Positions 52,438 to 60,309 of a stretch of 64,000 nucleotides of DNA are shown here, piece after piece. Source of the DNA: Rhodalgimonas zhirmunskyi (GTDB taxonomy: Bacteria > Pseudomonadota > Alphaproteobacteria > Rhodobacterales > Rhodobacteraceae); assembly GCA_030848925.1 (NCBI GenBank), contig JANFFA010000006.1:62001-126000 (forward strand), in the 5' to 3' direction. The position numbers and the translations under genes were made by a program. The stretch's first letter is position 1, and every line of letters begins with the position of its first letter. Under the pieces are notes generated by a model that was given only the letters and a program-made list of their open reading frames with translations, did no database searches and was not told the origin of the DNA.

Positions 52438-53922
52438 ATGGACTATATCCTTGCGATCGATCAGGGGACGACATCGAGCAGGGCGATTGTCTTTGATGGC
52501 GATATGCGGGTGGTGAGTGTGGGCCAAGAGGAGTTTCCACAGCACTTTCCCCACTCGGGCTGGGTTGAGCATGATCCAGACGACCTCTGGCAGACAGTGC
52601 TGCGCTCATGCGAGGAAGCGCTTGAAAAGGCTGAAATTTCTGCGGGCGATCTGGCGGGCATCGGGATAACGAACCAACGTGAGACGACGCTCGTTTGGGA
52701 AAAGGCGACTGGCCGGCCCATCACAAACGCCATCGTATGGCAAGACAGGCGCACGGCCGATCGGTGCGCTGCCCTGCGCGGGGCCGGCCACGAAGAGATG
52801 ATCCGTGCGCGCACCGGATTGCTGCTCGACCCGTATTTTTCAGGCACGAAACTTGAGTGGATCCTGGATCGGACCGAAGGGGCGAGGGCGCGCGCCGAGG
52901 CCGGAGAACTGGCTTTCGGAACGGTGGATTCCTGGCTGATCTGGAATCTGACCGAGGGCCGCATTCACGCCACGGATGCCACTAATGCAGCGCGCACCAT
53001 GCTCTATGATATCGTGCAGGGCCAATGGGATAGCGAGATTTGCGCGCTGCTGCACATCCCGATGGAGATGCTGCCCGAGGTGCATGATTGCGCCAGTGAT
53101 TTTGGCATGGCCACGGTGCTGGGTGCTGAGGTGCCGGTGCTGGGTGTCGCGGGGGATCAGCAGGCGGCGACGATCGGGCAGGCCTGCTTCGCACCGGGCA
53201 TGATGAAATCGACCTACGGCACGGGATGTTTTGCGCTGATGAACACCGGGTCGGACCTCGTTCATTCGGAAAACAAACTATTGGGAACAATCGCTTATCG
53301 GCTGGATGGCGAAGTGACCTATGCGCTTGAGGGATCGATCTTCGTGGCAGGCGCGGTGGTGCAATGGCTGCGAGATGGGCTGGGATTGATCGGGGCGGCG
53401 GCGGAAACACAGGCACTGGCGGAAGCGGCAGACCCGGAGCAAGAGGTCATCATGGTTCCGGCTTTCACCGGCCTTGGCGCGCCCTATTGGGATGCCGATT
53501 GCCGTGGCGCGATTTTCGGCCTTACCCGTGCGACGGGGCCGTCCGAGTTGGCCCGGGCGGCGCTGGAAAGCGTGGGTTTTCAGACGGTTGACCTCTATCG
53601 CGCGATGCTGGCGGATTGGCCGGGGGCGGCGGAGGAACGCGTGCTCAGGGTCGATGGTGGCATGGTAATGAGCGATTGGACGATGCAGTTCCTCGCCGAC
53701 ATCCTTGGCGCGCCGGTCGACCGGCCGGTGATCGCCGAGACGACAGCAGTGGGCGCGGCATGGCTGGCCGGGATGCGGGCCGGGATTTACCCTGATAAGC
53801 AAGGGTTTTCAGATGGTTGGGCGCTGGATCGGCGGTTCGAGCCTGCGATGGACCCCGCCACGCGAGAGCGCCGCTACGCCGCATGGCAGGATGCGGTCAG
53901 CCGGGTTCTGAGCAAAAACTGA
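52438..53922 (+). CDS. glpK: Glycerol kinase
   Basis: GlpK phosphorylates glycerol to glycerol 3-phosphate. The 494-residue FGGY kinase starts [20 protein letters not shown] (ATP-binding DQGTTSSR), has [28 protein letters not shown] for glycerol contact, and [30 protein letters not shown] and [20 protein letters not shown] at the C-terminal half. GGAGGG precedes the ATG. Neither glpF nor glpD is adjacent. A TetR gene is divergent upstream. Confidence 0.96.
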   Translation: MDYILAIDQGTTSSRAIVFDGDMRVVSVGQEEFPQHFPHSGWVEHDPDDLWQTVLRSCEEALEKAEISAGDLAGIGITNQRETTLVWEKATGRPITNAIVWQDRRTADRCAALRGAGHEEMIRARTGLLLDPYFSGTKLEWILDRTEGARARAEAGELAFGTVDSWLIWNLTEGRIHATDATNAARTMLYDIVQGQWDSEICALLHIPMEMLPEVHDCASDFGMATVLGAEVPVLGVAGDQQAATIGQACFAPGMMKSTYGTGCFALMNTGSDLVHSENKLLGTIAYRLDGEVTYALEGSIFVAGAVVQWLRDGLGLIGAAAETQALAEAADPEQEVIMVPAFTGLGAPYWDADCRGAIFGLTRATGPSELARAALESVGFQTVDLYRAMLADWPGAAEERVLRVDGGMVMSDWTMQFLADILGAPVDRPVIAETTAVGAAWLAGMRAGIYPDKQGFSDGWALDRRFEPAMDPATRERRYAAWQDAVSRVLSKN

Positions 53923-53940
53923 CAGCACCGTCCCGCGTGG

Positions 53941-54007
53941 TTAACGGCCGCATGGGTTTGAAACCGAGTGTCTGCCTTCCGCCTGCAAACCGTATGCGAT
54001 CCGTCTG
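53941..54007. repeat. Dispersed intergenic repeat, copy 2
   Basis: TTAACGGCC (53941-53949), GAAACCGAGTGTCTGC (53960-53975) and CTGCAAACCGTATGC with ATCCGTCTG (53983-54007) match the same three blocks at 1489-1544. The last block agrees at 22 of 25 positions. About 10 extra bases separate the second and third block in this copy. Confidence 0.45.
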
Positions 54008-54380
54008 GCGCAGGATGCCCCGCGTCAACGGGCTGCAATCCTTAACCCACCGGACGGTGCCCGGCGGGCTACCGTGGCGCGCTGCTCGCCACCCGAAGCG
54101 GTCTTTCCCGAATAAAGCGCCATGATTCACCTGACATTAACCTTAACCGGCTAGGATGGAGGTGCGGTACAGGCTGGGGAGCCGATGACCGCGCCATGGA
54201 AGAGCATGACGCTCTGGCGCTGCCCACGTAAGCATCGGCGATGGTCCGACCGGCGGGGCGGCGCCTTTCCTGCTGGGTTCGAAACCCACCAACACCCGAG
54301 GCCCATGGGATCGCCCGCCCAAAGCCACCTGAAAGCCAAACCGAGGCCAGACCGAGCCCACGTCGAGATCACGGCGCCCC

Positions 54381-54428
54381 TGTTCTTTCTTGGCCCAAAA
54401 TACCCCGGGGTGTGGGGCAGAGCCCCAC
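54381..54428. repeat. GC-rich dispersed intergenic repeat with hairpin
   Basis: TTCTTGGCCCAAAATACCCC is followed by GGGG and the stem GTGGGGC (54412-54418) with GCCCCAC (54422-54428). The design, a C-C-A-A-A-A-T-A box with a C-run/G-run then a G/C hairpin, is the same as at 21982-22058 and 59109-59233. Confidence 0.55.
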
Positions 54429-54464
54429 TCCTGCGCCGCACAAAGAGCGCATCCATTTCAAAGA

Positions 54465-54947
54465 TCAAAGCAGACCGGCGAACTCTTCCATCACGCGCTC
54501 GTAAACCGGGCGCTTGAACGGGACGATCTGGTCGATCAACTCCGCAGCAGGGAGCCAGCGCCATTCCGAGAATTCGGGGTGCTCGGTGCGAATGTTCACA
54601 TCCGCATCGCGGCCAAGGAACTGCAACAGAACCCACTTTTGCTCTTGTCCGCGATAGCGGCCTTTCCAGATCCGCGGCACGATATCGTGGGGCAGATCAT
54701 AAGAAACCCAGCCCTCGGTTTCCGCCACCACGCGCACCAGATCGCGCGAGACGCCGGTTTCCTCTTCCAACTCGCGCAGGGCGGCGTCGAGCGGGGTTTC
54801 GCCCTTGTCGATGCCGCCTTGGGGCATTTGCCAGGCCGGGGTGTCGTGATCGAGGCGCTGGCCGACGAACACACCGCCGTGCCCGTTGGTCAGCATCACG
54901 CCGACGTTGCGGCGATAGGGCAGGCGAGAGATGTCTTCGGGGGTCAT
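54465..54947 (-). CDS. rppH: RNA pyrophosphohydrolase (Nudix)
   Basis: RppH converts 5'-triphosphate RNA ends to monophosphates and triggers mRNA decay. The 160-residue protein starts [22 protein letters not shown] and has the Nudix box [23 protein letters not shown] (about residues 44-66), then [23 protein letters not shown], typical of RppH. It is the last gene of the minus-strand run after ctpA, but a terminator between the two suggests separate expression. Confidence 0.95.
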   Translation of the reverse strand: MTPEDISRLPYRRNVGVMLTNGHGGVFVGQRLDHDTPAWQMPQGGIDKGETPLDAALRELEEETGVSRDLVRVVAETEGWVSYDLPHDIVPRIWKGRYRGQEQKWVLLQFLGRDADVNIRTEHPEFSEWRWLPAAELIDQIVPFKRPVYERVMEEFAGLL

Positions 54948-54962
54948 CGGGGCCTCTTCAAG

Positions 54963-54991
54963 AAAAAGGGCGCCCGCAATAGGGGCGCCCC
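54963..54991 (-). terminator. Rho-independent terminator after ctpA
   Basis: On the minus strand GGGGCGCCCC (or GGGCGCC core) pairs with GGGCGCCC across the loop TATTGC, followed by a TTTTT run. It starts 17 bases past the ctpA stop and separates ctpA from rppH. Confidence 0.85.
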
Positions 54992-55007
54992 GTTTGTTTT
55001 CAGGGTC

Positions 55008-56381
55008 TTACTGTTTCGCGGCTTGCTGATCGCCGGGCTGCGGGCCCAGCTTGGACAGGCCTTTGAGGATGTCGATGGCATAGGCCAACTGGTAATCCTC
55101 TTCGCGCAGTTTGGCGGCGGCTTCGGCCTTGGCGCGGTCTTCCTCGATCTGGCGGATCTCGTCCTCGCTCAGGCTGTCGTTGGACAGTGCGCCGCGCAGG
55201 TCGGCTTCCGAGCGCGAGCGCCGGGCCGCGGATGCGGGCTTTTCTTCTTCCTGTGCCGCGTCGGGCTTCACCGTGGGTTGCTTGACCACGATGTCGGGCG
55301 AAATGCCCAGCGACTGGATCGAGCGGCCCGAGGGCGTGTAGTAGCGCGCCGTGGTCAGGCGCATGGCGCCATCGCCGCGCAGCGGCATGACCGTCTGGAC
55401 CGAGCCTTTGCCAAAGCTCTTTGTGCCGACCACGATGGCGCGGTGATGATCCTGCAACGCACCGGCGACGATCTCGGACGCCGAGGCCGAGCCGCCGTTG
55501 ATCAGCACGACCACGGGTTTGCCATTGGTCAGGTCACCCGGCGTGGCGTTGTAGCGGTCGCCATCCGCCGGATCGCGGCCCCGGGTCGAAACGATCTCGC
55601 CCGAGTTGAGAAAGGCGTCGGAGACTTTGATCGCCTGCGTCAGCAGCCCGCCGGGGTTGTTGCGCAGGTCGAGAACGAAACCGTTGACCTTGTCGATGCC
55701 GCCGGCCTCTTCGATCTGTTTCTCGATTCCTTCGGCAAGGTTGGGGAAGGTCTGATCGTTAAAGGTGGTGACCCGCAGGACGACGCTTTCGCCTTCGGTG
55801 CGGGTGCGCACGGCGGTCAGCTTGATGGTGTCACGGATGATCGAGAGATCGAACGGCTCGTCCACGCCTTCGCGGGCGATGGTGATTACGATTTCCGAGC
55901 CGACCGGCCCGCGCATCAGTTCCACCGCTTCGTCCAGCGTCAGCCCGAGGATCGAATCGCCATCGACATGGGTGATGAAGTCACCCGACTGCACGCCGGC
56001 CTCTTCTGCCGGGGTGCCGTCGATCGGTGAGACGACCTTGACGAAGCCCTCTTCCTGCGTGACCTCGATCCCGAGGCCGCCGAATTCGCCGCGGGTTTGG
56101 ACGCGCATGTTGGCCGCGTCATCGGGCGAGAGATAGCTGGAATGCGGATCGAGCGAGGTGAGCATGCCGTTGATCGCCGCCTCGACCAGTTTCTTTTCGT
56201 CCACCGGTTCGACATATTGGGCGCGGATGCGTTCGAAGATATCGCCGAAAAGGTCGAGCTGCTCATAGACATTCGATGTTTTCGCGGCCTCTTGGGCCAG
56301 AAGGGGCGCTGCGATCTGCGTCGTGACGACGCCGCCCGCAAGGATGCCGACGCCAGCGGCCAGAAGGATTTTCTTCATCAC
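55008..56381 (-). CDS. ctpA: C-terminal processing peptidase (S41 family)
   Basis: This 457-residue periplasmic serine protease has an N-terminal signal or anchor (MMKKILLAAGVGILAGGVVTT), a PDZ domain (about 100-180, GGLGIEVTQEEGFVKVVSPIDGTPAEEAG) and the S41 catalytic region with Ser300 in INGGSASASEIVAGAL and Lys325 in VGTKSFGKGSVQT, the usual Ser-Lys dyad at 25 residues. The C-terminal tail after about 390 is Glu/Lys/Ala-rich and probably coiled. It lies 12 bases after the EnvC-like gene, so a joint role in cell-wall hydrolase control is likely. Confidence 0.95.
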   Translation of the reverse strand: MMKKILLAAGVGILAGGVVTTQIAAPLLAQEAAKTSNVYEQLDLFGDIFERIRAQYVEPVDEKKLVEAAINGMLTSLDPHSSYLSPDDAANMRVQTRGEFGGLGIEVTQEEGFVKVVSPIDGTPAEEAGVQSGDFITHVDGDSILGLTLDEAVELMRGPVGSEIVITIAREGVDEPFDLSIIRDTIKLTAVRTRTEGESVVLRVTTFNDQTFPNLAEGIEKQIEEAGGIDKVNGFVLDLRNNPGGLLTQAIKVSDAFLNSGEIVSTRGRDPADGDRYNATPGDLTNGKPVVVLINGGSASASEIVAGALQDHHRAIVVGTKSFGKGSVQTVMPLRGDGAMRLTTARYYTPSGRSIQSLGISPDIVVKQPTVKPDAAQEEEKPASAARRSRSEADLRGALSNDSLSEDEIRQIEEDRAKAEAAAKLREEDYQLAYAIDILKGLSKLGPQPGDQQAAKQ

Positions 56382-56393
56382 GAATCTTTTTCC

Positions 56394-57530
56394 TCAATCT
56401 TGCCCGTCGATGTGGAACCAGTTGGCCGGGTTCACCGGGGCGTTCATTTCTCTTGTCTCTATATAGAGCGTTTCCGTGCGGTCAGTTCCAGCCCCATCGC
56501 CCACCTGCGACAGGATTTCGCCAATTCCCGGATCAGAGCCCCCCATGAGGCCCACCGGCGCGCCCGAGGGCAGCACCTGTCCGGGTTCACCATAGACGGT
56601 ATCGAGCCCGGCGAGAATGAAAAGAAGCCCGGCCTGTGGCTCAAGGATCATCACGTTTCCGTAGTCGAGCAGCGGTCCGCGATAGCGGATCGTGGCGGCG
56701 GCGGGCGTGGTAACAAGGGCGCGGGGCCGGGTGGCGATGATCAGGCCGGGGCGGGTGATGCCGGCGGCATCGGGTTCGACATAGCCGCGCAGGATGCGCC
56801 CCTGCACCGGAAGCGGCAGCGCGCCTTTGCGAAACGCGATATCGGGAAGCGAGCCGGGGGCCTCGTTCTGGGCGATTTCCGACAGGCCTGATGCGAAGCC
56901 CTGCAACGTCTCGGACGAGGCGATCAGCAGGGCGGTTTTCACCGGGTCGGCGGTGAAGCGACGCGGCAGGTCGGTGCGATCGGCCACGGCTTTGGACAGG
57001 GTGGCGCGCGCGTCCTGCACCGCCTGAAGGCCGGTTTGCAGGGTGTCGGCGGCATTGTCCTGCAGTTGGCGCAGGGTGGTGACTTCTTCGAGTTTGCCGC
57101 GCAATTCGGCGGCGCGGGTGTTGAGCGCGGGCGTCACGTCCGACAGGATCATGCCCGCGCGCGCCGTGCCCATTGGCCCGTCGGGATGCAAAAGCAGGCC
57201 CGGCGAGGTCTGATCGCCGATCGATTGCAGCACGCCCAAGAGTTGCGCGATCTCGGTCTCGCGCGCTTGCAATTCGCGCGACAGGGTCTGTTCGCGGATC
57301 GAGGCCTGTCGCAGGCCTTCGCGCATGGCGGTGAGGCCTGCCTCGTAGGCGCGGATCGTCTGGGTCAGGGCCTTGATGCGATCGCTTGAGGATTTGGCCG
57401 CGTCCATCGCGGCAATGGCGCGATCAAGGTCTTTCGCCGCCGCGGTCGCGCCCTGCGCCGGGTCCGCGGCCTGCGAAAACGCAGGCGCAGCGGTCAGAAG
57501 CATGGCGGCAAGGGCGAGCGGGCGGATCAT
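56394..57530 (-). CDS. EnvC-like murein hydrolase activator with degenerate LytM domain
   Basis: This 378-residue exported protein has a signal peptide (cleavage about residue 21, AFSQA), coiled-coil segments at about 30-110 and 130-180, and a C-terminal LytM/M23-like domain from about 250. The zinc ligands of active LytM enzymes are missing: DYGNVMILEPQAGLLFILAGL stands where DHG..H..Y.H is expected, and no His remains there. That is the pattern of EnvC/NlpD activators, which switch on amidases rather than cut peptidoglycan. Its start overlaps the gpmI stop by 4 bases. Confidence 0.85.
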   Translation of the reverse strand: MIRPLALAAMLLTAAPAFSQAADPAQGATAAAKDLDRAIAAMDAAKSSSDRIKALTQTIRAYEAGLTAMREGLRQASIREQTLSRELQARETEIAQLLGVLQSIGDQTSPGLLLHPDGPMGTARAGMILSDVTPALNTRAAELRGKLEEVTTLRQLQDNAADTLQTGLQAVQDARATLSKAVADRTDLPRRFTADPVKTALLIASSETLQGFASGLSEIAQNEAPGSLPDIAFRKGALPLPVQGRILRGYVEPDAAGITRPGLIIATRPRALVTTPAAATIRYRGPLLDYGNVMILEPQAGLLFILAGLDTVYGEPGQVLPSGAPVGLMGGSDPGIGEILSQVGDGAGTDRTETLYIETREMNAPVNPANWFHIDGQD

Positions 57531-59047
57531 CTGAGCAGGCTTTTCCCGGTCATTTCAGGGGGCTGCGGCAGACCCATCAACGCAAGCAGGGTAGGGGCCA
57601 GATCGGACAGCCGTCCCGGCGCGAGGGTGGCGCCCTTTGGCCCGTTCACCAGCGCCACCGGCACGGGGTTGAGCGTGTGAGCGGTGTGCGGCCCGCCGGT
57701 TTCGGGATCGACCATCATCTCGCAATTGCCGTGATCGGCGGTGACGATCATCGCGCCGCCGGCTTTGCGCAGCGCCGTGATCACCTGCGCCAGCCCTTTA
57801 TCCACCGACTCGCAGGCCTTCATCGCGGCCTTGAGATCGCCGGTATGGCCGACCATGTCGGGATTGGCGTAATTGACCACGATCAGGTCATAGCCCTCTT
57901 CGATGGCGCGCACGAAATGCTCGGTCACTTCGGCGGAGGACATTTCCGGCTGCAGGTCATAGGTCGCGACCTTGGGGGAAGGGGCCATGTAGCGCTCTTC
58001 GCCCTCGAACGGCACCTCGCGGCCACCGTTCAGGAAGAAGGTGACATGTGGATATTTCTCGGTTTCGGCGAGGCGGAATTGGCGCAGGCCTTGCTTGGCG
58101 ACCCATTCGCCCAGCGTGTTGACGATCTCGCGCGAGGGGAAAACCGTGGTCATGTAGGCGTTGTGGGCATCGGAATATTCCACCATCCCCAACAGCGCGG
58201 CAAGGTCGGGGCGCTGGCCGACGTCGAATTCGTCAAAACCTGGCTCGCCAATAGCGCTCAGGATCTCGCGGGCGCGGTCGGCGCGGAAGTTCAGGCAGAA
58301 CATCCCGTCACCATCGTGCATCCCGTCGTAAGAGCCGATCACGGTGGCCTGCACGAACTCGTCTGTCTCCGAGCGGTTGTAGGCGTTGTTCACGGCCGAA
58401 ATCGGCGAGCTGGTGCGGAACTGGCCCTTGCCATGCACGATCGCCTCGAAGGCTTCGGATACGCGGCCCCAGCGATTGTCGCGATCCATCGCGAAATAGC
58501 GCCCGGTGACTGTAACGATGCGCGCGCCCTCGGGGAGCGCGTCTTGCAACTCGGTCAGATAGGTGAGCGCGGATTTCGGCGGCACGTCGCGGCCATCGGT
58601 GATGGCGTGGATGGCGACGGGAAGGCCCGCGTCGGTCAGCGCCCGGGTGGCGGCCAGCATATGGGTCAGCGCGCCATGCACCCCGCCGTCGGACACGAGG
58701 CCGAACAGATGCGCCGTGCCGCCGCTCTGCTTGAGTGCGTTGATGAAGGCCTGAAGCGCCTCGGCCTCGAAGAACGAGCCATCCTCGATCGAGAGGTCGA
58801 TCTGGCCAAGGTCCATCGCCACCACGCGACCCGCGCCGATATTGGTGTGCCCCACCTCGGAATTACCCATCTGGCCGGAAGGCAGGCCCACGTCCGGGCC
58901 GTGGGTGATCAGCTGATTGTGTGGGCCTTCGGCCATGATCGCATCGAAGGTCGGCGTGTCGGCCAGCGCCGGGGCGTTGGCCTCGCGCGCATCGCGCAGG
59001 CCCCAACCATCGAGAATGCAAAGAACGACAGGTTTCTGATTGCTCAT
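57527..59047 (-). CDS. gpmI: 2,3-bisphosphoglycerate-independent phosphoglycerate mutase
   Basis: GpmI interconverts 3- and 2-phosphoglycerate in glycolysis, using two Mn2+ and a phosphoserine. The 506-residue enzyme starts VVLCILDGWGLRDAREANAPA, has the nucleophile Ser in SGQMGNSEVGHTNIGAGR near residue 63, NYANPDMVGHTGD and the metal motif VTADHGNCEMM. Length is normal. It is in the conserved rlmH-gpmI-envC-like-ctpA order; a 235-base repeat-containing gap separates it from rlmH. Confidence 0.96.
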   Translation of the reverse strand: MSNQKPVVLCILDGWGLRDAREANAPALADTPTFDAIMAEGPHNQLITHGPDVGLPSGQMGNSEVGHTNIGAGRVVAMDLGQIDLSIEDGSFFEAEALQAFINALKQSGGTAHLFGLVSDGGVHGALTHMLAATRALTDAGLPVAIHAITDGRDVPPKSALTYLTELQDALPEGARIVTVTGRYFAMDRDNRWGRVSEAFEAIVHGKGQFRTSSPISAVNNAYNRSETDEFVQATVIGSYDGMHDGDGMFCLNFRADRAREILSAIGEPGFDEFDVGQRPDLAALLGMVEYSDAHNAYMTTVFPSREIVNTLGEWVAKQGLRQFRLAETEKYPHVTFFLNGGREVPFEGEERYMAPSPKVATYDLQPEMSSAEVTEHFVRAIEEGYDLIVVNYANPDMVGHTGDLKAAMKACESVDKGLAQVITALRKAGGAMIVTADHGNCEMMVDPETGGPHTAHTLNPVPVALVNGPKGATLAPGRLSDLAPTLLALMGLPQPPEMTGKSLLR

Positions 59048-59108
59048 GACAGCCTATTCCTTTTGCGCCTGCATTTACGTGCTACGGCGCTTGGGGGCAA
59101 TGTCGGAT

Positions 59109-59233
59109 TGGGGGCCAGCCCCCAAACCCCCGGGATATTTCCGGTCAAGTGAAGCCGGGGCAGGATCCATTCTTCACATTGCCGAAAGTATCCTGGGGGT
59201 GAATGCGCGCAGCGCAGAGGGGGCAAAGCCCCC
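59109..59233. repeat. Pair of GC-rich dispersed repeats in opposite orientation
   Basis: The first unit has TTGGGGGC-CA-GCCCCCAA (59108-59125), then CCCCCGGGATATTTCCGG. The second runs TTGCCGAAAGTATCCTGGGG (59179-) to a hairpin GGGGGC-AAA-GCCCCC (59219-59233). The two face opposite ways, about 45 bases apart, between rlmH and gpmI. They belong to the same group as 21982-22058 and 54381-54428. Confidence 0.6.
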
Positions 59234-59282
59234 TGCATCAAACAAGTGAGCGTGCGCAGCACACAATTTGGTCAAACGCGGC

Positions 59283-59753
59283 TCAGGCGCGGTGATAGGG
59301 GCTGCCGGCAAGGATGGAGGCGGCGCGGTAGAGCTGTTCGGTGAGCATGACGCGGGCCAGCATATGCGGCCAGACCATTTTACCGAAGGACAGCGCGCCA
59401 TCGGTGCGGGCGCGCAGGTCGGGGGCGATGCCGTCGGCGCCGCCGATGACGAAGGCCAGATCCGACGTGCCGTCATCGCGCAGGCGCGCGATCAGTTCGG
59501 CGAAAGCGGGGGAGGTCATCAGCTTGCCGCGCTCATCGAGCGCGATGACATGCGCCTTGTCGGGCAGGGCGCGGGAAAGCAGCGCCGCTTCGCCCGCCAT
59601 GCCGCCGCCCTTGCGATCCTCGACTTCGGTGATGGACAGCGGACCGAGCCCCAAGGCGCGCCCGGTGCGGTCGAACCGGGTGGCATAATCATCGAGCAGC
59701 GCCTTTTCAGGACCGGTGCGGCACCGGCCCACGGCGCAGATTGAAACGCGCAT
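59283..59753 (-). CDS. rlmH: 23S rRNA pseudouridine-1915 N3-methyltransferase
   Basis: RlmH is a SPOUT methyltransferase that methylates pseudouridine 1915 in helix 69 of 23S rRNA. The 156-residue protein has VIALDERGKLMTSPAFAELIARLRD, the SAM-binding trefoil knot region FVIGGADGIAPDLRAR and KMVWPHMLARVMLTEQLYRAASILAGSPYHRA at the C-terminus, the family ending HxxPYHR. It starts 3 bases after the rsfS stop and is probably co-transcribed with it. Confidence 0.96.
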   Translation of the reverse strand: MRVSICAVGRCRTGPEKALLDDYATRFDRTGRALGLGPLSITEVEDRKGGGMAGEAALLSRALPDKAHVIALDERGKLMTSPAFAELIARLRDDGTSDLAFVIGGADGIAPDLRARTDGALSFGKMVWPHMLARVMLTEQLYRAASILAGSPYHRA

Positions 59754-59756
59754 CGC

Positions 59757-60224
59757 TTAGCTGGGGCGGGTTTCCGCGGCGCCCGGCGTGGGCAGCCACA
59801 TCTTTTCCAGCTGGTAGAACTCGCGCACTTCGGGGCGGAACACGTGGACGATGATATCGCCCGTGTCGATCAGCACCCAATCGCCGCCGTCTTTGCCTTC
59901 GATCTTGGACAGCCGGCCGAGATCCTGCTTGAGGCGGTCGGCCAGCTTTTCGGCGATGGCGGTCACCTGACGCGAAGAGCGCCCGGAGCAGACCACCATG
60001 TAATCGCCGATCGAAGACTTGCCGCGCAGGTCGATCTGCACGATCTCTTCGGCCTTGTCAGCTTCGAGGGAGGCGAGGATGCGCGCGAGCAACTCTTCGC
60101 TCGTCACGTCTTGTTGGGTCGCCGAGGCGCCCTGATTTGTTGCGGCAGGGGCCGCATCAACATGCGTTGACAGGACGATGTCCTCCTTTGATTGCACATC
60201 GGAAAGGGCCCCGATGCCGGCCAT
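59757..60224 (-). CDS. rsfS: Ribosomal silencing factor RsfS
   Basis: RsfS (RsfA/Iojap) binds ribosomal protein uL14 and blocks subunit joining in stationary phase. The conserved domain (DKAEEIVQIDLRGKSSIGDYMVVCSGRSSRQV to VREFYQLEKMW) is intact. The start is unclear. ATG 60224 has no binding site. AGGAGG at 60182-60187 on the minus strand instead points to an in-frame CTG at 60173, giving a protein starting with STHVDAAPAATNQ. An in-frame GTG at 60197 lies upstream of the AGGAGG. The extension up to 60476 overlaps the MscS gene and looks non-coding. Confidence 0.9.
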   Translation of the reverse strand: MAGIGALSDVQSKEDIVLSTHVDAAPAATNQGASATQQDVTSEELLARILASLEADKAEEIVQIDLRGKSSIGDYMVVCSGRSSRQVTAIAEKLADRLKQDLGRLSKIEGKDGGDWVLIDTGDIIVHVFRPEVREFYQLEKMWLPTPGAAETRPS

Positions 60225-60309
60225 GATTGAAGCGTAGCACCGCATATGTGGCCTATCAATGAAAGGTTCAACCCCGATTGCCTTGGGCCGATTCCTGCGC
60301 GCCGGGCGC

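Larger units (their letters stand above)
53923..54464. other. 542-base gene-free stretch with degenerate repeats
   Basis: Between glpK and rppH. It holds copy 2 of the dispersed repeat (53941-54007), a second G/C-run block with the box GGCCCAAAATACCCCGGGG and hairpin GTGGGGC-AGA-GCCCCAC (54381-54428), and AACC/GGTT-rich bases at 54134-54155. An open frame exists at 54185-54517, but its Arg/Pro/His-rich composition and lack of a ribosome binding site make it unconvincing. No tRNA or small RNA was identified. Confidence 0.55.

Noticed and set aside
54274-54288. TGGGTTCGAAACCCA, which resembles a tRNA T-arm
   Set aside because: No acceptor stem, D-arm or anticodon arm could be paired around it, and no CCA-type end follows, so no tRNA is called.
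54185-54517. 110-codon open frame in the gap between glpK and rppH
   Set aside because: Arg/Pro/His-rich composition, no ribosome binding site, and the second half runs through a dispersed repeat.
54390-56030. Long open frame antisense to rppH and ctpA
   Set aside because: Covers two well-supported genes on the opposite strand and has no family features.
57386-59152. 588-codon open frame antisense to gpmI
   Set aside because: Shadow of gpmI; no family features and no ribosome binding site.
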